64,000 nt of DNA, from contig JASPKZ010001240.1 in the NCBI GenBank assembly GCA_030220185.1, positions 372,001-436,000 of the forward strand. The letters run 5' to 3'. The notes below the pieces were generated by a model. The model did no database searches and was not told the DNA's origin. It saw nothing but the letters and a program-made list of their open reading frames with translations. This document shows, piece by piece, positions 21,242-31,828 of this stretch (the first letter of the stretch is position 1; each line of letters opens with the position of its first letter). This stretch comes from Diploptera punctata. Taxonomy: Eukaryota; Arthropoda; Insecta; Blattodea; Blaberidae. The position numbers and the translations under genes were made by a program.

Positions 21242-22560
21242 CACATTGGTGATGGGCCACGGAGATCTCCGTGTTTAAATGTCCAGCGCTAGACGACTGG
21301 TCACGGAGATTTCCGTTTTTACATTTTGTATGGTTTCCCTGCCTCTCTGCTTTTGAAAGAAGCATGCAATTTTGTTTTTTCTCATTGTGAAATAAATTTT
21401 AGTTGTTTTTTACCCCTCTCTTCTCTTTTATGAAATTTCCATCTTTTCAGAAAGAGGTGTTCACAGTTTTAAGACAAACGGCTGGCAAAATATGAAATTT
21501 TAGTGCCGATAGTTAGGCGATTACGGGATACATATGTAACCTGTAAATATATGTTGCAGAGCGGAAAAATTAGAAGAAACACCATTTTGCGTTCTGGAGC
21601 CGAATTTATATCTGTGGCATTATGTCCACCAGGATAATTATTATAATAGTGTGGCTATAGCTGAAAATTTGCTCGAAAGAAAGACGAGAGTTTGTGACAA
21701 TAAGGATTAACAGAGGGCTTCCAAAATACGTAATTTGTTGAAGCAGGAAATAAACTCAAACCAGGAGAAAGTTTATTTTCTAATAAGAGGGAAGTTTTGC
21801 TTCAAGCATAGAACGATAAAAGAGATGTAAGAATGGTTAGCACATTACATCAGGCAACACGAGAGTGGGAGGGGTAAAGTTGTAAAAATACCCTATGGAA
21901 TACTTCAATATAACAAGTATGTGAAGGGCGTAGACAGGGCTGACCAGTATCTATCATATTACTACATCCTTAGAAAAACAGTGAAATGGAACAAGAAAGA
22001 TGTATTGTGGCTTCTGAATTGTGCACTCTTTAATGCTTTCAGGGTGTATAAATTTCAAAACCCTAACAACAAAATGTCAAACAGAAGTTTTTTGCTTGAA
22101 ACAGCCTCTTGTTTGGAAGTCGTGAAATTAGAAACAGATGACAGGGAAGAGAAAGAAAGACAGAGAGAAAAGCAAATCACTTCTAGGACACCACGTCAAG
22201 ACCCACCATGGAGGCTGGGACATGAAGAAACATGACCAATTGTGACTGGAAAGAAAAAAATACCCCTCCAAACCTTGCTATGTTTGTAGTGAATACAAGA
22301 AAAGAAACTCACTATATATGCTCCTTTTGCACTGTGCCTTTACATAAAGGGGAATGTTTCCAAAGCTATCACACCCTAAATTTATACTAGAAGGTGTGGT
22401 GAGAACACTAATATAGAATTACGTATGTGTTATTGTTATTGACTGTAAATATATTGGTGTAAAAACCACACTGTGCTAGCACGGTTTAAAATTTAAAAGT
22501 CCATCCCACTGACAGAAAAGTAGGGTTGTGTGGAACGCACAGCTGTCGGTCACCAATGTG
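21242..22560 (+). mobile_element. piggyBac-family element relic
   Basis: TTAA stands on both sides (21238-21241 and 22561-22564). The ends are perfect inverted repeats of 11 bp, CACATTGGTGA and TCACCAATGTG. These are the hallmarks of piggyBac. The remaining coding is the C-terminal part of the transposase (next entry). At 1.3 kb it is about half the size of an autonomous element, so the 5' part of the transposase has been deleted. Confidence 0.92.
21831..22380 (+). pseudogene. piggyBac transposase C-terminal part
   Basis: The open frame 21831-22235 contains IPYGILQYNKYVKGVDRADQ and then YLSYYYILRKTVKWNKK. This is the conserved GVDRADQ-YLSYY block near the third catalytic Asp of piggyBac transposases. 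After a frame break the cysteine-rich C-terminal domain is still readable (CYVCSEYKK, then YICSFCTVPLHKGECFQSYH, 22280-22375). The N-terminal two thirds, with the first catalytic residues, are missing. It is not functional. Confidence 0.88.
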
Positions 22561-23145
22561 TTAAAACATGAAAATCATCCAAATCCTTTAGAGATTCAAC
22601 ATGTATTGCCTTATTTGATACCACCAGCAATATTTTCAAATTTTTCTTAAGAATTTCATCCTCGATAGACATTTTACCTCCAGAAATAAACTCTAATTTC
22701 AAAAACAAATTTTTTTTAGAAACCAACTGTTACAATTTTGTGCACAACAAAAAGATACATAAAACAATTTGTGAACCAAATGTGCATGTAGGTATCTTAG
22801 AACATGAAAATAATTCAAATTCTTCAACTTCAGTTTCAATCACAATATCACTTGCCATATTTTCAAATTTATTTACAGGACTATCTTCCTGAGTAGAAAT
22901 TTTAACTCCACAAATAGATACTAATTTCAAAAACAAACAAAAAATTACAAGAACCACCCATGTACGTGTACAGGATTTCTTGCATAAGAAAGGCATAAAT
23001 AAAATCTTTTGCCATCCACAAACAGAGAGAGAGAGAGATAAGTGTGAGTGAGTGAGTAAGAGTGTTTTCACATGTGTGCATGTGCATGCATGTGTTGTAA
23101 ATAATGATACTACACATAAATAACTGCTAATTTTCACTCTTTCAG

Positions 23146-23261
23146 GAAGAATGCCAAAAAGAAGCTGCAATATACCAATTAAAGAGTTACAATTGAAGAA
23201 AGAGAGGATTGAGGAAAATGAAGTATCAAACAAAGAAGATATCCAGAACCTAGATACAGCA
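23146..23261 (+). CDS. Predicted 5' coding exon of ankyrin-repeat gene
   Basis: A pyrimidine-rich acceptor (TTTTCACTCTTTCAG, ending 23145) precedes the exon and a strong donor (GTAAGT at 23262) follows it. The ATG at 23151 has A at -3 and gives exactly 37 codons, starting MPKRSCNIPIKELQLKKER, a basic and charged segment, before the donor in phase 0. The ankyrin exon at 29802 is the next acceptor I find with a matching open phase-0 frame. The upstream acceptor implies at least one earlier exon, not identified. That the two exons belong to one transcript is inference. Confidence 0.55.
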
Positions 23262-24030
23262 GTAAGTTTTACTTTTAGTCTTATATCTTACTGAATTTCA
23301 TTATTGCTGTAGTTTAAAAAGGGCATATACCAAAATGATATTCTTTCCTTTCAATGAATCTGAAAAATATACATATATATATGCATAGGCATATTTTTTT
23401 TTTTTATTTTTGCATGTTGGCATCAATTTAAGTAATAGTGTTAATAAAAGCAGTGATAATTTTAGAATATTTTATATGACCAATTTTATATTATTCTGTC
23501 CATACAAGTATATGGATCATATATTGTTCCACAATACCTATGACCAACATAATAGAATTACCATATATCTCGGCAGATAAGGTGACCTTCAGATAAGATG
23601 AGGTATAGATTTTTGTCAAAGTTCTATAGTTTTAGCGTATATCTGTCCTATAAGATGACCCCCAAAACTATCAACGGCCTGTGAATTTAGTTTAGATCAG
23701 TGATCATTATTAGCTTACTGTATAGCGTATACAAAATTACTATATTTGTAATTTTTCAAGTTACATTTTATGTTATATATTGATAATATGATTATGATAA
23801 ATAAATACATTTTATTTTCATTTAACCGGCAACACTGCTACACTTTCGATAAGTTGTACTAGCACAAGAGATGAGACCTGTCGCATGGAAGGCGGTAGAG
23901 GGGAAAGGAGATTGTTATGATAATGAAGGAAGACTTGCCACATGAGGATTTTTTTGTTACGCTACTATCAAACGCAAAGATATAAGTTATCTGCATATTT
24001 AAATGTTATACAGTGCCCTTTGCATCATGC

Positions 24031-24064
<34 letters not shown>

Positions 24065-24296
24065 GAAGGAACAACGCAATATAAGCAATAATGTCCATGT
24101 TTATTTACTACACAAAGCAGACTCAAAAGAATTAAATAACCGGAAGTAGCTGTACTCACAGGGATTCACTAAATATCTAACAGTTCCCCTCCCACATGTC
24201 AACTGATCGGTTTGTGAGGATTTTGCAGGATTTTAAATATATTGGCGAGTTATTTTCTCATTTTATAATGGTTTTTTAATTTATATAAAATTTCAA

Positions 24297-25355
24297 CAGA
24301 TCCTGTATAGATAGTGTCTTTACATTAGCACAAATCATAGAAAAACATAGAGAATTTAATATACCAACTTTTATGATATTCATTGATTATCATAAAGCCT
24401 TCGACACAGTAAACAGAATAAAATTATGGGATATCTTACATAATACAGGAATACCCAAGCATTTAATTCAAGCGATTCAAAGCATGTATCATAACACACG
24501 AATTCGAATAAAAATAAATAATCAAATCAACAAATCAGATAGACTAATATCCCAAGGTGTAAAACAAGGCTGTCCACTTTCCCCTCTTCTATTTAATTTA
24601 TATATGAATGAAATCATAAAATTATATGGCAAAACCAATCACAATCACACTTTATGATTGATGGTCGACCCCTCAACACATTAATGTATGCAGATGATCA
24701 AGTAACATTGGCTACTTCTGAAGATCACCTACAAAGAGCAGTACATATATTGTCAAATATAACCCAAGATTATAATTTACAAATTTCGGTGAGTAAGACA
24801 AAAACTATGGCGTTTCAAAGGAAAATACCGATACGAACTAAAATTGTTATTAACAACAATATAATAGAACAAGTTAATAACTTTACTTATCTTGACTGCA
24901 ATCTTTCCTACGACACATGTAAAGACATAGACATAAAATTGGTCAAATTTCAAAAACTTATAGGAACAATAAAAAGCATTCTTTTCCGAAAAGTACGTCC
25001 AGATACAATTCTAAAATTTTATAAAACAATGGCTCTTCCAACTCTACTTTATGGTTCTGAAACCTGGACTCTTACTACAGGTAAATTAAATAGGATAGTA
25101 GCTGCAGAAATGAAGTTATTAAGACCTTTAGCGGGTTATACGCTTTATGATCACATGCGTAATGAAGATATCCGCAAAGCTCTCAACACACAAGCAATAA
25201 CTGAAATCATTAAAAAATATCAAAATAATTGGCATGGACACCTTCTTAGAATGATAGACAATAGACTACCTGTGCAGCTATTGAACTACAGACCCACAGG
25301 GCGAAGAGACCCGGGAAGGCCTAAGAAGAGATTGAGGGATCAATTTCTTTCCTGA
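24297..25355 (+). pseudogene. LINE reverse transcriptase, one frameshift
   Basis: The frame enters at RSCIDSVFTLAQIIEKHREF and carries RT block A (IFIDYHKAFDTVNR) and block B (GVKQGCPLSPLLFNLYMNE). A one-base deletion near 24650 shifts it into the second frame. That frame has an intact catalytic MYADDQ, then LPTLLYGSETWTL, WHGHLLRM and GRRDPGRPKKRLRDQF, the usual LINE C-terminus. Apart from the truncation and the single shift the coding is well kept, so the insertion is probably recent. Confidence 0.9.
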
Positions 25356-25405
25356 AGCGGAACAGGCCAATGGCCTAATCCATGCCTGCCATTGATGATG
25401 ATGAT
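24297..25405 (+). mobile_element. 5'-truncated LINE with 9-bp duplication
   Basis: AAATTTCAA flanks the insert at 24288-24296 and 25406-25414. The 3' end is a (GAT)n run (25393-25405). The entire insert is RT/C-terminal coding (next entry). It is inserted into the TIR element and is therefore younger. Confidence 0.85.
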
Positions 25406-25760
25406 AAATTTCAATCTAATTTTTTTAATCTGATCTATAAGACGACCCTGGATTTTGGGGGCTTTTTTTATGGTTCAACTATCGTCTTATCTGCCGAGAT
25501 ATACGGTATGTATATAGCTGGTAACTATAGCAATAAGTTCTTGTATTCTGCAGTTATTAAGTATTTAATATATTTATTTATTTTTGACTTAAAAAGGAAA
25601 GTTATCCCCATTAGGTGGCTTCCTTGTATAAAATTGTTCAGTATATCAAATTGCACAGTATTAACTTGTGATAAAAGGGATTAATGTAAAAAATTATTTT
25701 GACTTTCAAAAAACAAAATATGAAAACTGAACATCAAATCTCTGTTGGATGCTCCATGTA

Positions 25761-26401
25761 AAGGGCTTCCAATATAAAAGCGGACCAGCCTTACGGAGTT
25801 TCATCCGGCACGCAGTGCTGTCTCTTCCTCCCGCAATTCACCCTGCCTGCCACCCGTCCTTGAACTGTTTCTTACCTTATAGAAAATGCTGGGATCACCT
25901 TGGTTTAGACAATGAACACGTGTACACTTGTAAGGTTTGAGTTTTAACAATTTTGTTGCTGTATGTGCAGAAGATACTGAAATCCCAACTTGTTGTGGTA
26001 ATTTCGGTAATGATTTTTGTGTTGAACGTTCCAAATTTTCGCCAATTTCGTCTAATTTTTCTTCGGTGAGAACCGTACACGTGTGTTTCTTATTTTGTAC
26101 TGAACCAGTGGTCTCAAATTTAGTCACAAGATCGTGGATTGTCGATGTGGAAGGAGGTAATTGTCCAGGGAAGTTCCGAATAAATTCCTCGTGAACGCGA
26201 CGAGCTGATTCGTATTTATAATAACATTTACACACATAAATGCGCTGCTCTAATGTCAGCTGACGTCTCATCTTGTCGAACGATAGTAAACTGACTAGTT
26301 CAAGGACGAGCGGCTGGCAGAGTGAAATGCGGACGAGGATAGAGCGCTGCCTGATGGGTGAAATCCAGTAAGGCCGGTCCAGTTTTATATTGGAAGCCCG
26401 G
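25761..26401 (-). mobile_element. Mariner-like non-autonomous element keeping the DNA-binding domain
   Basis: The inverted ends are AAGGGCTTCCAATATAAAA and, read on minus, CCGGGCTTCCAATATAAAA. Similarity extends about 50 bp inward, and TA stands at both sides (25759-25760, 26402-26403). The 641-bp element lacks the catalytic domain but keeps an open N-terminal domain (next entry). Confidence 0.8.
25801..26271 (-). CDS. Helix-turn-helix protein from mariner-like transposase N-terminus
   Basis: From the ATG at 26271 (MRRQLTLEQR) an uninterrupted frame of about 156 codons runs to 25801. Residues ~1-50 read as the first helix-turn-helix of insect mariner-like transposases (EQRIYVCKCYYKYESARRV, then STSTIHDLVTKFETTGSV). 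Residues ~70-110 read as the second (LPKLPQQVGISVSSAHTATK). After KPYKCTRVHCL the frame enters unrelated C-terminal sequence because the DDE domain has been deleted. Such a product could bind element ends without cutting. Whether it is expressed is unknown. The frame also extends upstream of 26271, but that part is terminal-repeat sequence. Confidence 0.65.
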   Translation of the reverse strand: MRRQLTLEQRIYVCKCYYKYESARRVHEEFIRNFPGQLPPSTSTIHDLVTKFETTGSVQNKKHTCTVLTEEKLDEIGENLERSTQKSLPKLPQQVGISVSSAHTATKLLKLKPYKCTRVHCLNQGDPSIFYKVRNSSRTGGRQGELREEETALRAG

Positions 26402-26403
26402 TA

Positions 26404-26700
26404 TATAGCCGACTGGAAATTTGCATGGAAACTTAGGATGGAGCAAGTAAGCTTATAAAATATGTTTGCTGCATTTAAGACCTGAAGCAAATTTATTTAC
26501 TATTTCGTATGTTTGTGTGTATGCACATGACTGGGAGGTCTAAGTTATCTTGCTTTGGTTCAAAGATTAAGGATGCATTGTAGCTTGATACCCGTGAGGT
26601 AAGACTTTTTTCATGAGAGTTGAATCAATTTATGGAACTAATGACCATTCACCATCATGGGGGATTAGGTAGATTCTTTAAGTAGTTAAGTTATGTAGAT
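26404..26700. other. AT-rich intron sequence, nothing recognised
   Basis: This stretch lies in the predicted ankyrin intron. I see no frame or repeat in it until the TATGAGGT motif at 26714 that opens the Penelope-like fragment. Confidence 0.4.
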
Positions 26701-26713
26701 AGGAAATAACACT

Positions 26714-27315
26714 ATGAGGTTTTTTACCATCCTTTAGTATTTGACAAGTTTCAAAAAAATTTTCAACAAATTCAACATTAAATTAGCACCGAAAAAAGAT
26801 TACAGCTTAGGTAATTTAATAAAAACCAACAAAAATAAAAAGATTGAAGACTGCAAAAAATCGGGAATTTATCAAATTAATTGTAAAGATTGTGAAAAGA
26901 TATACATAGGAAAAACAAAAAGGAATCTAAATACAAGATTAAAAGAACACCTCAGAAATGTTAAAAATGGAGAAACCGAAAAATCTGCAATAGCTGCACA
27001 TGGCTGGTCAGAAAAACATAGAATAGAAACCAAAACAAAATTACTTAAACAATTGGAAAAACCGAAGGAACTCACAATTTGGGAAAAAATTTACATATGC
27101 AAAAATGAAAATACATCTATGAATTTTGAAATACCCAGTTATAAGGAGAGAGGACTGATTTGGAAATTCGTCGGTCGGCCATCAGATGGCGCGGAGGTCA
27201 GTCTGCAGGATAGAAGGCCGTTGGACGTCAGTTGTGAACGTGACACAGCATTGAGAATGTCACAAATGATGTGAAGAAACCCTGGGCCTGCTATGAATTA
27301 TGAAGTATGAGGTGA
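26714..27315 (+). pseudogene. Penelope-like element 3' end with GIY-YIG endonuclease (copy P1)
   Basis: The frame 26741-27274 encodes the end of the RT region (FNKFNIKLAPKKDY) and a GIY-YIG nuclease domain. The reading GIYQINCKDCEKIYIGKT shows both the GIY and YIG strands with the CxxC between them that is usual in Penelope-like elements. It is followed by LNTRLKEHLRNV, AIAAHGW and LTIWEKIYI. Upstream, HPLVFDKFQ is in another frame, shifted in the A7 run at about 26753. TATGAGGT motifs stand near both ends. Only the 3' part is present, and the RT palm is missing. Confidence 0.85.
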
Positions 27316-27880
27316 GTGAAATAATAAAAAATAAACAATCTTTAAGTAGTGTTGAGGAATCTAGTTATAATAGCTGGAGACTTGACTTGCTTATCACTAA
27401 TCCACCCTATACTCACTATGATTGTCTACCACTATGAGTAACCCATGGATGTAAGATATCAGCTGGCTCATAGACCAATCTCACACACGCACGCACGATA
27501 ACATCATATTTCCTTTAATGATAATATTTTCGTCACAAAATCCAATCAAACATATAGCCATATTTCTGAATCACTCTGTATAACTCATTTCACTAGAAGT
27601 TATCTTCTAATATTTATGACAAATAACACTCATGATGCAGTGCACTATACTTCCCTATTATGTAATTCACTGAATATATTAATGATGAAGATATAATATC
27701 TCCACTAAGCCATAATGAGAAACAGTGAATTTCACTAGCCACAGAGGCATAGTTTGTGAGCTGGACAAATCTTCAATCTATAAAGACGCCAAACCAACAA
27801 TCAAAAAGAGAAAAAAAAAACTGGCAGACTGCAGAATGCAGCATTACCACCTGGAACACACTGGGAATTGAAAAAAAAAT
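27316..27880. other. Intronic stretch, no feature seen
   Basis: I found no coding frame, inverted repeat or tRNA-like sequence here. Confidence 0.4.
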
Positions 27881-28181
27881 TAATAAATTCAATATTATAT
27901 TGGGACCAATTGACAATTTTTTTAAAATCTGAGTAATTTTCTAATAACTAATAAGAAAGGTTAATGTCCCACATGGTAAGAAATCTGAAATTTATCAAAT
28001 GAGTTGCAATGACTGCAAGAAAGTATATATAGGGAAAACTAAAAGACATTTCAGACTACTTTCAGACTTACACACTTTAGAAATAATAAATGCGGTGAAA
28101 TTAAAAAATTAACAATTACAACTCATAGTTTGCTAGAGAATCACAAAAAATGTAAGAGAAACTAAACTTCTGAAACATTTA

Positions 28182-28775
28182 GGGTCGAATCTTTGAACGC
28201 ATTAGACCGTAAAAGGCGTTCTCTTGCTGAGAAAGTTTTATCTTAATATGATTTTGCTTACTCAGAAATCTATTCATGCGATAATAATTGTTGAAATTCG
28301 TAAGCTACCTGACGAGGTAACTTAAGATAGAAACTTATCGTGAGAATCCCGAAGGGAACCGATAGTAACCGATGTAGTTTGAAACCTTGCCACTTTATCC
28401 AAGATGTCGGACCTTGAAGACTTCGATCATGTTTTCGGTATACGCGGAGAAGAGGAATTTGATAGAGTCTACCAAGAATTCAACTGGAAGAACAGGAGAA
28501 TCGGCGTAATATTGCACGATGCAGACGTCGTTGTATACGGTATTGTTTGCGGGACGCAAGCGTAAATGCGTTCCTCTATAGCAGACGAAAATAACGGAAG
28601 TGGTTTTATCGCTGTGAATTCTGGGTAATTCGTTGCCAATATTACGAAAACGTCGACTTTCATGCATGACCGGTAAGTCGGCCGTTAATTCGATCTCAGC
28701 AATTGCTCACGGTGAGTCAGCTCACCAGTGACTGGAAGTAATTTGAGTAGAGACTAATGTATTTGCATGCGGCCC
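28182..28775 (+). mobile_element. PIF/Harbinger-like MITE, complete
   Basis: TTA duplicates at 28179-28181 and 28776-28778. The ends start GGGTCG and (minus) GGGCCG, with weak further inverted similarity including CATTAG. The 594-bp element interrupts copy P2 exactly, and the last ~190 bases recur at 1-185 of this window. Family assignment rests on the 3-bp TTA/TAA duplication and end style. Confidence 0.75.
28404..28565 (+). CDS. 53-codon ORF inside Harbinger-like MITE
   Basis: The ATG at 28404 opens MSDLEDFDHVFGIRGEEEF and continues DRVYQEFNWKNRR to a TAA. The acidic start followed by a basic stretch may be a remnant of a Harbinger transposase N-terminus, but I cannot confirm homology. A chance frame is possible. 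Confidence 0.3.
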   Translation: MSDLEDFDHVFGIRGEEEFDRVYQEFNWKNRRIGVILHDADVVVYGIVCGTQA

Positions 28776-29374
28776 TTAAAGTAGCCTTTGGAATTAACAG
28801 TTTGGGAAAAGATATATACATTCAGAAGGACAAATACATATACATGAATTTTGAAGTTCCCAGCAAGCAAAATTTAATCTATAAGTTCATTAAATCAGCA
28901 CCAGATGGCCATTCGGAAGATGGTGGTAACAAAGTTTCAACATTTGGAGTATTGACTGATAATGGAGGCGATGGCATTTGAAAATGGTATTATGAAAATA
29001 TGGAACTTTATGAGTTAAAAAAGAGAGAGAGAGAGAGAGAAAGAAAAGAAAACCATTCAACAGACTATATAAATTGTGTGGATTACCTCATAGTTTTACT
29101 TCCCACTGTAATTTTGATGAAGTTAATTTAATTTATAATGATGTAATATGTATTGGACATTGTAAAATAAATTAAATGACAATTAACTATATAAAAATAT
29201 TAAAAAGTATCACAAAACAATCTGAAAAGGGGAAGGGGATTATGGACAGAATGGGACAAACAAAGGCTAACAATGTCTAAAAAAAAGGGGGAAAAAAAAA
29301 AAGATTATAGAGAATTGTCCCTATTCTCCGTTTCAAGCAACATCTATCTCACTCATGGATTTTTTTTCTGAGAG

Positions 29375-29690
29375 CTTCTCATGGACTAGTGGTCAGCATT
29401 CTAGACTACTGTTCATGAGGTCTTGGGTTCGATTCCCGCTCAAACCATAGGAATTTTTCCTTAAAGGAAATTATTTCTTTGATTGCCCATGGTCTGGAAT
29501 TTAGGTTAAATTTAGGTTAAGAACTCTCCTGATGCTTCATTATCATTTATCACCCATCATATAATCGGTTTAACATAACTCCGCCTTCCATGTGCCCCAA
29601 CCTAAGAAATGGATTACAATTCTGCCAATGCCAGGGAAGAAAGCCAGAAATGTCATAAAAGATAACCTGGTGGTATTAGACAAAAAAATA
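29375..29690 (+). mobile_element. tRNA-derived SINE, family B copy 2
   Basis: The head reads CATGGACTAGTGGTCAGCAT with B-box GGGTTCGATTCCCG. The body has TTGCCCATGGTCTGGAATTT and CCCCAACCTAAGAAATGGAT, matching 16802-17084 almost throughout. It ends in an A-rich (TA)n tail. It lies 110 bp upstream of the ankyrin exon acceptor. Confidence 0.85.
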
Positions 29691-29801
29691 TATATATCAT
29701 AAAAAACAAGGTGCACACCTAAAAATTCTAACCCTATTAATTAACTTTGGCATATACAGAAAAAAAATGTTAATGAGTATATTTTATATTTTGATTCACA
29801 G

Positions 29802-31304
29802 GAGATGAACTTAAAATCTAAAGAAAAGTGTTATTCAATGGGAGATATCAATGCAAAAGATGAAGAGGGCATGACTCACCTACATCGTTTAGCAAGTTGC
29901 AATGATTTGGGTAGAGCACGGCTCATCCTCAAACAAAACCCTGATTTAAATGCAGACACAACTTCAGGACAGACTGCACTTCACTTAGCTGCAGCTGCTG
30001 GACATGCAGAAATGTGCTCACTTCTGATTTCAGCTGGTGCAGTTGTGGATGAGGTAGATTTAGATAACCAAACACCAATTTTTCTTGCAGTAATGAATGG
30101 ACGTCTAGATGTTCTGAAAATATTGGTAAAAAATAAAGGTAAAGTAAACATTCCTAATTGTCTGAGACAATATCCACTTCATGTGGCTGCAAAATTAGGA
30201 CATATAGAAGCATGTCAGATGATTTATAGTTCTGAGGGTGATATTAATGTTTGTGATTATGAAAAGAAAACTGCATTGCATTTTGCAGCTGAAGAGGGAC
30301 ATTTTTGAGGTATGTTCACTGCTTTTAGAATCTGGAGCAGATGTGAATGCATGTACTCGTGCAAAGAAATCTGCACTGCACATTGCATCTGAAAGAGGAA
30401 ATTTAGAAATGTGTCGACTGCTGTGTAAATATGGGGCAGATACAAATTTGTGCAATGAATTAATGGAAACTGCATTGCACTTGGCTGCTAAAAGAGGATT
30501 TACAAAAATATGTCAACTTCTCTTTAGTTTTAAAGTAGATGTGAATATGTGTGATAAGGCTGGCGACACTGCATTTCATCTTGCAGCAAAGGAAAGACAT
30601 TTTAAGTTATGTCAGTTGCTTTGTGCTGCAGGTGTTGATGTAAAGTCTAGTGATAAATCAGGAAGAACTCTACTGCTATATTTTGCAAGTGAGGGTATTA
30701 CACAAGCATGCAAAATCCTTCTCAGTGCTGGAGCTGATCCAGATCATTGTGACACATACAAGTTAAACTGCACTTCATTTGGCAGCTGAAGGAGGATATG
30801 TTGATACTTGTCAACTGCTGTGTAAAGTCATGGCTAATATCAGTGCAATAGATTATTATGAACATACAGCTTTACATAAAGCAGTAAGTAAAGGACACAC
30901 AGAAGTATGTAAAATTTCTGTGTGAAACTATGACTAAAGTTGATGTTAAGAATAATACTTATACAGTTCTACATAAAGCAGCAGAATTAGGGTCCATAGA
31001 ATGTTTTAAAGCTTTATGCAAAGTTGTGACCAATGTTAATGTTACAGACAACAGCATTAGAACACCACTATTCATAGCAGCAGAAAAAGGACACACAGAA
31101 GTGTGTAAGTTATTACTTGAAGCAGGTGCTAACATAAATATACACTGTAGGCATTCTTATTCTTCCTCATATTTCACAGCCCTACAAATAGCAGTACAGT
31201 GTAAGCACATGGCTATTGTACAACTGCTAGAGAAGCATAAAGCTAATGTCACTCTTAAGTAACAAAGTGGTCGTACAGCACTTGATATATAATGAATGCT
31301 GGTA
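29802..31304 (+). pseudogene. Ankyrin-repeat protein, large exon with three +1 shifts
   Basis: The acceptor TTTTGATTCACAG ends at 29801. The frame opens EMNLKSKEKCYSMGDINAKD and runs into tandem 33-residue ankyrin repeats (TALHLAAxxGHxEMCSLLxxAGADV), about 14 complete ones. Ankyrin repeats are protein-binding scaffolds, and no other domain is seen to suggest a specific role. The frame is lost by one extra base at each of three places: a T5 run at 30302-30306, AAA at 30765-30767 and AAAA at 30911-30914. Each shift is followed by perfect continuation of repeat register. A TAA at 31260 precedes a last in-frame half-repeat, QSGRTALDI, ending at the TAA at 31290. Either young pseudogenisation or homopolymer errors in the assembly would explain this. 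Confidence 0.85.
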
Positions 31305-31532
31305 TGAAAGAGTATTTATCAAGTTTTTCAAAGCAGACATAAATATTTGTCTCTTAAATGTCATTGTGTCACATAATTTTCATTTTATTATAGATTTTAC
31401 ACACTATATGTAGAAAATTTTGTTTTAAAATGTCAATGTTATTGAGAATTAGGCAATGTTATTCTAAAATCATATATGCAAGTCTTTATAATCCTAGTGT
31501 AATATATTAAACTCAACAAGAGTGGAATATGG

Positions 31533-31538
31533 AATAAA
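31533..31538 (+). promoter_or_regulatory. Possible polyadenylation signal of ankyrin gene
   Basis: AATAAA lies about 240 bp downstream of the last in-frame stop in AT-rich sequence. It suits the 3' end of the ankyrin transcript. The motif is common by chance in such DNA. Confidence 0.3.
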
Positions 31539-31828
31539 TGTTACAAATATGGGTTTTCGATCAAGGATTTTTATTGAATAAGGAGGATTCTTCCGAGGAC
31601 TTTGCGATAGTGGGCTGTGTATAAACTTTAAGGATATAAATATAGGATTGTAATAGGATGTACCTTGTGCGCCTAAAGTGTAACAACTTGGAATTAAACA
31701 TTTCTTAATTTAACAACATGTATTTAATAAAAACAACACATGGTGCAATATAATGAACAGAACCCTGCACGTATCTTACTATTTGGGCTCTTAATTTGAT
31801 ATATAAAAATCCTAAGAGAGATCTTTTA

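Larger units (their letters stand above)
20880..23000. repeat. Tandem repeat, unit about 225-250 bp, about 3.5 copies
   Basis: The landmark CCAGAAATNGATTCTAATT-like recurs at about 20882, 21131, 22680 and 22911. TTTTCAAATTT recurs at about 21084, 22631 and 22857. After removing the piggyBac insertion (21242-22564) the spacing is 225-250 bp. Units also share ATCTTAGAACATGAA. The minus strand of some units keeps partly open text (for example NKFENMASDIVIETEVEEFE), but the frames are not consistent, so coding is unproven. Confidence 0.75.
23561..25506. mobile_element. TA-flanked inverted-repeat transposon (pogo/Tigger-like), split by a LINE
   Basis: The terminal inverted repeats are CCATATATCTCGGCAGATAA at the left and CCGTATATCTCGGCAGATAA read on minus from the right, with TA at both sides (23559-23560, 25507-25508). 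Subterminal motifs (ATAAGATGACC and ATAAGACGACC) recur near both ends. Without the LINE (24297-25405) the element is about 840 bp and has no transposase, so it is a non-autonomous MITE-like element. The pogo assignment rests only on the style of the ends. It lies in the predicted ankyrin intron. Confidence 0.8.
27881..28990 (+). pseudogene. Penelope-like 3' end (copy P2), split by a MITE
   Basis: The text KKVYIGKTKRHF (about 28018-28055) is the YIG part of the domain. The match stops after LLKHL at 28181 and resumes at 28779. There LGKDIYIQKDKYIYMNFEVPS and the remaining 3' sequence follow the order of copy P1. The element at 28182-28775 sits between. Several stops make this copy dead. Confidence 0.75.

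Noticed and set aside
22730..23233. 167-codon minus frame across tandem repeat and ankyrin exon
   Set aside because: It crosses two unrelated repeat units, a (TG)n run and the antisense of the predicted exon. It is hydrophobic low-complexity text without known domains.
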